From contig NZ_PGFV01000003.1 in assembly GCF_021023135.1 (NCBI RefSeq), positions 186,001 through 250,000 of the forward strand: 64,000 bases of DNA, written 5' to 3'. Made by a program: the position numbers and the translations under genes. Below, piece by piece: positions 61,403 through 64,000 of the stretch. The stretch comes from Brevibacterium sp. CCUG 69071. Its GTDB lineage: Bacteria; Actinomycetota; Actinomycetes; Actinomycetales; Brevibacteriaceae. The notes below the pieces were generated by a model. That model saw nothing but the letters and a program-made list of their open reading frames with translations, ran no database searches and was not told where the DNA came from. Positions within the stretch are counted from its first letter, which is position 1. Each line of letters begins with the position of its first letter.

Positions 61403-62929
61403 ATGCGCACGATCAACCATTCTCAGACCTCCCCAGCCACCGCCGCCGGCCCGGTCGGACTCGACCAGAGCGCGGCGCCCTACGCCGACGCCATCCGCGC
61501 CCTCGGTGCCGAGGACTGGCAGCGCTTCCACGTCCCGGCACATCAGGGTTCTGCCGATCACGCCCCGGGCCTGGCCGATGTCGTCGGCGCCGAGGCCCTG
61601 CGCATCGACTTCCCGATGCTCTTCAGCGGCATCGATAAGGAGAACTGGCGGATGATCGATCATTCGCGTGAGACCCCGATCGTCCGTGCTCAGGCGCTGG
61701 CCGCCGAGGCCTGGGGAGCGGCCCGCACGTGGTTCATCACGAACGGCGCCTCGGGCGGCAATCACATCGCCACGACCGTCGTGCGGGGGCTAGGGCGCGA
61801 GTTCGTCCTCCAGCGCAGCGTCCATTCCTCCGTCATCGACGGCGTCATCCACGCGGAGCTGCGTCCCCACTTCCTCCACCCGCGGGTCGACGCCGGGCTC
61901 GGCTCCTCCCACGGGGTTACCCCCGCCCAGGTCGACTTCGCCCTGACCGAACATCCGGAGTCCGCGGCCGTCTACCTCGTGTCCCCGAGCTATTTCGGTG
62001 CGGTGGCCGATATCGCCGCCATCGCCGAGGTGGCCCACGCTCACGATGTTCCCCTCATCGTCGATGAGGCTTGGGGCTCCCACTTCGGCATGCACCCGGA
62101 TCTGCCGGTCAACGCCGTGCGCTGCGGGGCCGACCTCGTCATCTCGAGCACCCACAAAGGGGCGGGTTCGCTGGCCCAGTCGGCGATGATCCACCTCGGG
62201 CACGGACCGCAGGCTCGGCGCATCGAGACCCTGGTCGACCGGGTGGTGAAGTCCTACCAGTCGACCTCATGCAGCTCCCTGCTCCTGGCGTCCCTCGACG
62301 AAGCCCGCCGGCATCTCGCCACCCACCCCCAGGCGATCGGTGAGACCCTGACCACGGCAGAGGAGCTGCGCACGCGGATCAGGGAGGATGCACGCTTCCG
62401 CGATGCCACTCCCGACATCCTCGGCGGGCACGATGCGATCGCGAACGACCCGTTCAAGGTCGTCATCGACACCCGCGGAGCCGGGATCACCGGCACCGAC
62501 GCCCAATATCGGCTGATCCGGGACCACCGGATCTACTGCGAGCTCGCCACCCCCTCGGCGCTGCTCCTGCTCATCGGGGCCACATCCCCGGTCGATGTCG
62601 AGCGGTTCTGGACCGCACTGCAGTCCCTGCCGGTCTCCGAGTCCGAACCGGAGCGTCCGCTCGTCGTTCCCGGCAGCTGCGAGAAGCGCATGGACATCGG
62701 CGAGGCCTATTTCGCCGAACCGACCACGGTGCCCTTCGCCGAGGCGGTCGGCCGAGTCTCAGCCGACGCCCTGGCCGCGTACCCGCCCGGGGTGCCCAAT
62801 GTCCTCCCCGGTGAGGTGCTCAGCGCCGAGGTGGTGTCCTTCCTCCGGATGACCGCCGCAGCACCGTCGGGCTATGTCCGCGGTGCCGCGGATTCGGCGA
62901 TGGACACCTTCCGGGTGGTGACGGAATAG
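61403..62929 (+). CDS. Orn/Lys/Arg decarboxylase-family PLP enzyme
   Basis: A 508-residue fold-type I PLP enzyme of the prokaryotic ornithine/lysine/arginine decarboxylase family (short form, as in Bacillus SpeA/YaaO). FITNGASGGNHIA, VDEAWGSHFGMHPDLP and the PLP Lys in SSTHKGAGSLAQSAM are clear. It would make a polyamine or cadaverine. The ATG at 61403 lies 7 nt after TACTGT (leaderless-type). The divergent LysR gene is the likely regulator. Confidence 0.9.
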   Translation: MRTINHSQTSPATAAGPVGLDQSAAPYADAIRALGAEDWQRFHVPAHQGSADHAPGLADVVGAEALRIDFPMLFSGIDKENWRMIDHSRETPIVRAQALAAEAWGAARTWFITNGASGGNHIATTVVRGLGREFVLQRSVHSSVIDGVIHAELRPHFLHPRVDAGLGSSHGVTPAQVDFALTEHPESAAVYLVSPSYFGAVADIAAIAEVAHAHDVPLIVDEAWGSHFGMHPDLPVNAVRCGADLVISSTHKGAGSLAQSAMIHLGHGPQARRIETLVDRVVKSYQSTSCSSLLLASLDEARRHLATHPQAIGETLTTAEELRTRIREDARFRDATPDILGGHDAIANDPFKVVIDTRGAGITGTDAQYRLIRDHRIYCELATPSALLLLIGATSPVDVERFWTALQSLPVSESEPERPLVVPGSCEKRMDIGEAYFAEPTTVPFAEAVGRVSADALAAYPPGVPNVLPGEVLSAEVVSFLRMTAAAPSGYVRGAADSAMDTFRVVTE

Positions 62930-63001
62930 GCGTCTCTCCGAGGTGACCTCACACGACGGACAGCCCCGAGGTCGCGAGCGGGATTCCGTTAGCGTGGAGG
63001 C

Positions 63002-64000
63002 ATGGCCGATCACACACAGTCCTCGCCCACCATCACACTCAGCCCCGATGAGCTCGCCGAGCTCTGCGCCCGGGCGATCCGGACCGCCGGAGGGTCGGAG
63101 GCGATGGCCGCCAGCCTCGCCGCCGCGACCGTCTCGGCCGAGCGCCGCGGTAAATCACGGCTCGGCGTCGGCCACCTCGGCGACTTCCTCGAAGCTCTGG
63201 AAACCGGGCGGATCGACGGGGCCGCGGTGCCCATTCTCGACTCCCCCACTCCCGTCGTCCACCGCGTGGATGCCGGCCATGGCACGGCCCACCTCGCCTT
63301 CGACACTGTCTTTGAGACCCTCGTCGACTCGGCGAACCGCTTCGGCATCAGCCTGGCGGCGATCTCGCGCAGCTACACCGCCGGCGAGCTCGCCTGGTTC
63401 GTCCACCGGCTCGCCGAACGCGGACTCGTCGCCTGGGCGGGCTCGAATTCCCCGGCGCTGATGAGCCTGTTCGGCTCGACTGACGCGGCGACGGGGACGA
63501 ACCCGCTCGCCTTCGCCGTCCCGCACCCGGATGGTCCGCGCCTGTTCGACCAAGCCAGCAGCGCCACGGCCTGGGTCAACGTCCGCGAGGCAGCCGAGCG
63601 CGACGAGGCGATCCCCGAGGATTGGGCGATCGATCCTCAGGGCGAGGCGACCACCGATGCCGCGGCCGGTCTGGCCGGCACCCTCCTGCCCTTCGGCGGG
63701 GTCAAGGGCAGCAACATCGCGATCATGGTCGAACTCCTCGCCACACTCGGCGGCGCCCGCTTCTCACTCGACGCGCCCTCGCACGCAGACGGTGATGAGA
63801 ATCCGGGCATCGGGCTGACGATCATCGCCGTCGACCCGGAGGTCATCGACCCCGGCTACCGCGAGAGGGTCGCCGCCCACCTCGAGCGTCTGCGCACCGA
63901 ACACGGCATCGACTTCGGTCGCAAACCCCTCGCCGAGGCGGTCGAGCTCACCGAGGAGACCGTGACCGAACTCCGGCGTCGGGGGTCGGCGGCGGACTGA
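63002..64000 (+). CDS. Malate/L-lactate dehydrogenase (LDH2) family oxidoreductase
   Basis: A 332-residue protein of the LDH2/MDH2 family: an N-terminal part with a typical helical region, SAERRGKSRLGVGHLGDFLE, then NPLAFAVPHPDG, and the catalytic-core LLPFGGVKGSNIAIMVELLA. These NAD(P)-dependent enzymes reduce 2-oxo acids, imines (delta-1-piperideine-2-carboxylate) or ureidoglycolate. Family alternatives cannot be separated by eye; a lysine-related imine role would fit the decarboxylase upstream. GGAGG lies 1 nt before the ATG, and TAGCGT is 6 nt before it. The stop codon is the last base triplet of the window. Confidence 0.88.
   Translation: MADHTQSSPTITLSPDELAELCARAIRTAGGSEAMAASLAAATVSAERRGKSRLGVGHLGDFLEALETGRIDGAAVPILDSPTPVVHRVDAGHGTAHLAFDTVFETLVDSANRFGISLAAISRSYTAGELAWFVHRLAERGLVAWAGSNSPALMSLFGSTDAATGTNPLAFAVPHPDGPRLFDQASSATAWVNVREAAERDEAIPEDWAIDPQGEATTDAAAGLAGTLLPFGGVKGSNIAIMVELLATLGGARFSLDAPSHADGDENPGIGLTIIAVDPEVIDPGYRERVAAHLERLRTEHGIDFGRKPLAEAVELTEETVTELRRRGSAAD

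Overview
The window is about 64 kb of high-GC DNA with the hallmarks of an actinobacterial chromosome: strong G/C third positions, many GTG/TTG starts, operons joined by ATGA or GTGA overlaps, and many genes whose ATG lies 6-7 nt after a TANNNT-type -10 box (leaderless). A dimethylglycine oxidase and glycine-betaine monooxygenase of Arthrobacter/Brevibacterium type, a TetR-type PaaR and the gene style suggest Micrococcales, plausibly Brevibacterium; this is inference. No rRNA, tRNA, complete mobile element or CRISPR array was seen. Almost the whole window is catabolic and transport functions with their dedicated regulators.

Layout. 1-10.7 kb: a partial gene and divergent TetR regulator; an IclR regulator coupled to a PPC-domain protein; then a minus-strand catabolic operon (thiolase-like enzyme, acyl-CoA ligase, SDR, TRAP transporter DctP-DctQ-DctM, second SDR). 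A 17-bp IclR-type operator lies at the same place, 4 nt upstream of the -35 box, in front of both the iclR gene and the operon. 10.9-19 kb: glycine betaine demethylation (gbcA, gbcB, dimethylglycine oxidase) with a divergent LysR gene and a formaldehyde dehydrogenase to handle the released C1 units. 19-26 kb: a GntR-controlled cluster with a luciferase-like monooxygenase, a SnoaL-flavin reductase fusion, aldehyde dehydrogenase, alpha/beta hydrolase, tautomerase and two DUF1185 proteins; this is the best candidate here for an undescribed degradation pathway. 26-40.8 kb: BCCT carrier, M20 amidohydrolase, MarR-MFS and HxlR-oxidoreductase pairs, epoxide hydrolase, VOC protein, SurA-like lipoprotein, OFA-type MFS with a small partner protein, HtrA protease, VTT membrane protein and RibD-like reductases. 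40.8-56.8 kb: a full phenylacetate pathway (paaABCDE-JFHG, paaIK, paaR, paaZ and a putative uptake carrier). 56.9-64 kb: PLP lyase, small membrane protein, ABC ATPase, a second IclR next to a GMC oxidoreductase remnant, a LysR gene divergent from an Orn/Lys/Arg decarboxylase-type enzyme, and an LDH2-type dehydrogenase.

How it works together. The window routes aromatic, N-containing and carboxylic compounds into CoA- and aldehyde-level intermediates, with each module next to its regulator and often its transporter. The most informative non-coding signals are the three IclR sites, the GntR sites placed inside leaderless promoters, a 60-bp palindromic dispersed repeat present twice, and a mosaic of duplicated paaR and paaZ tails beside the paa locus.
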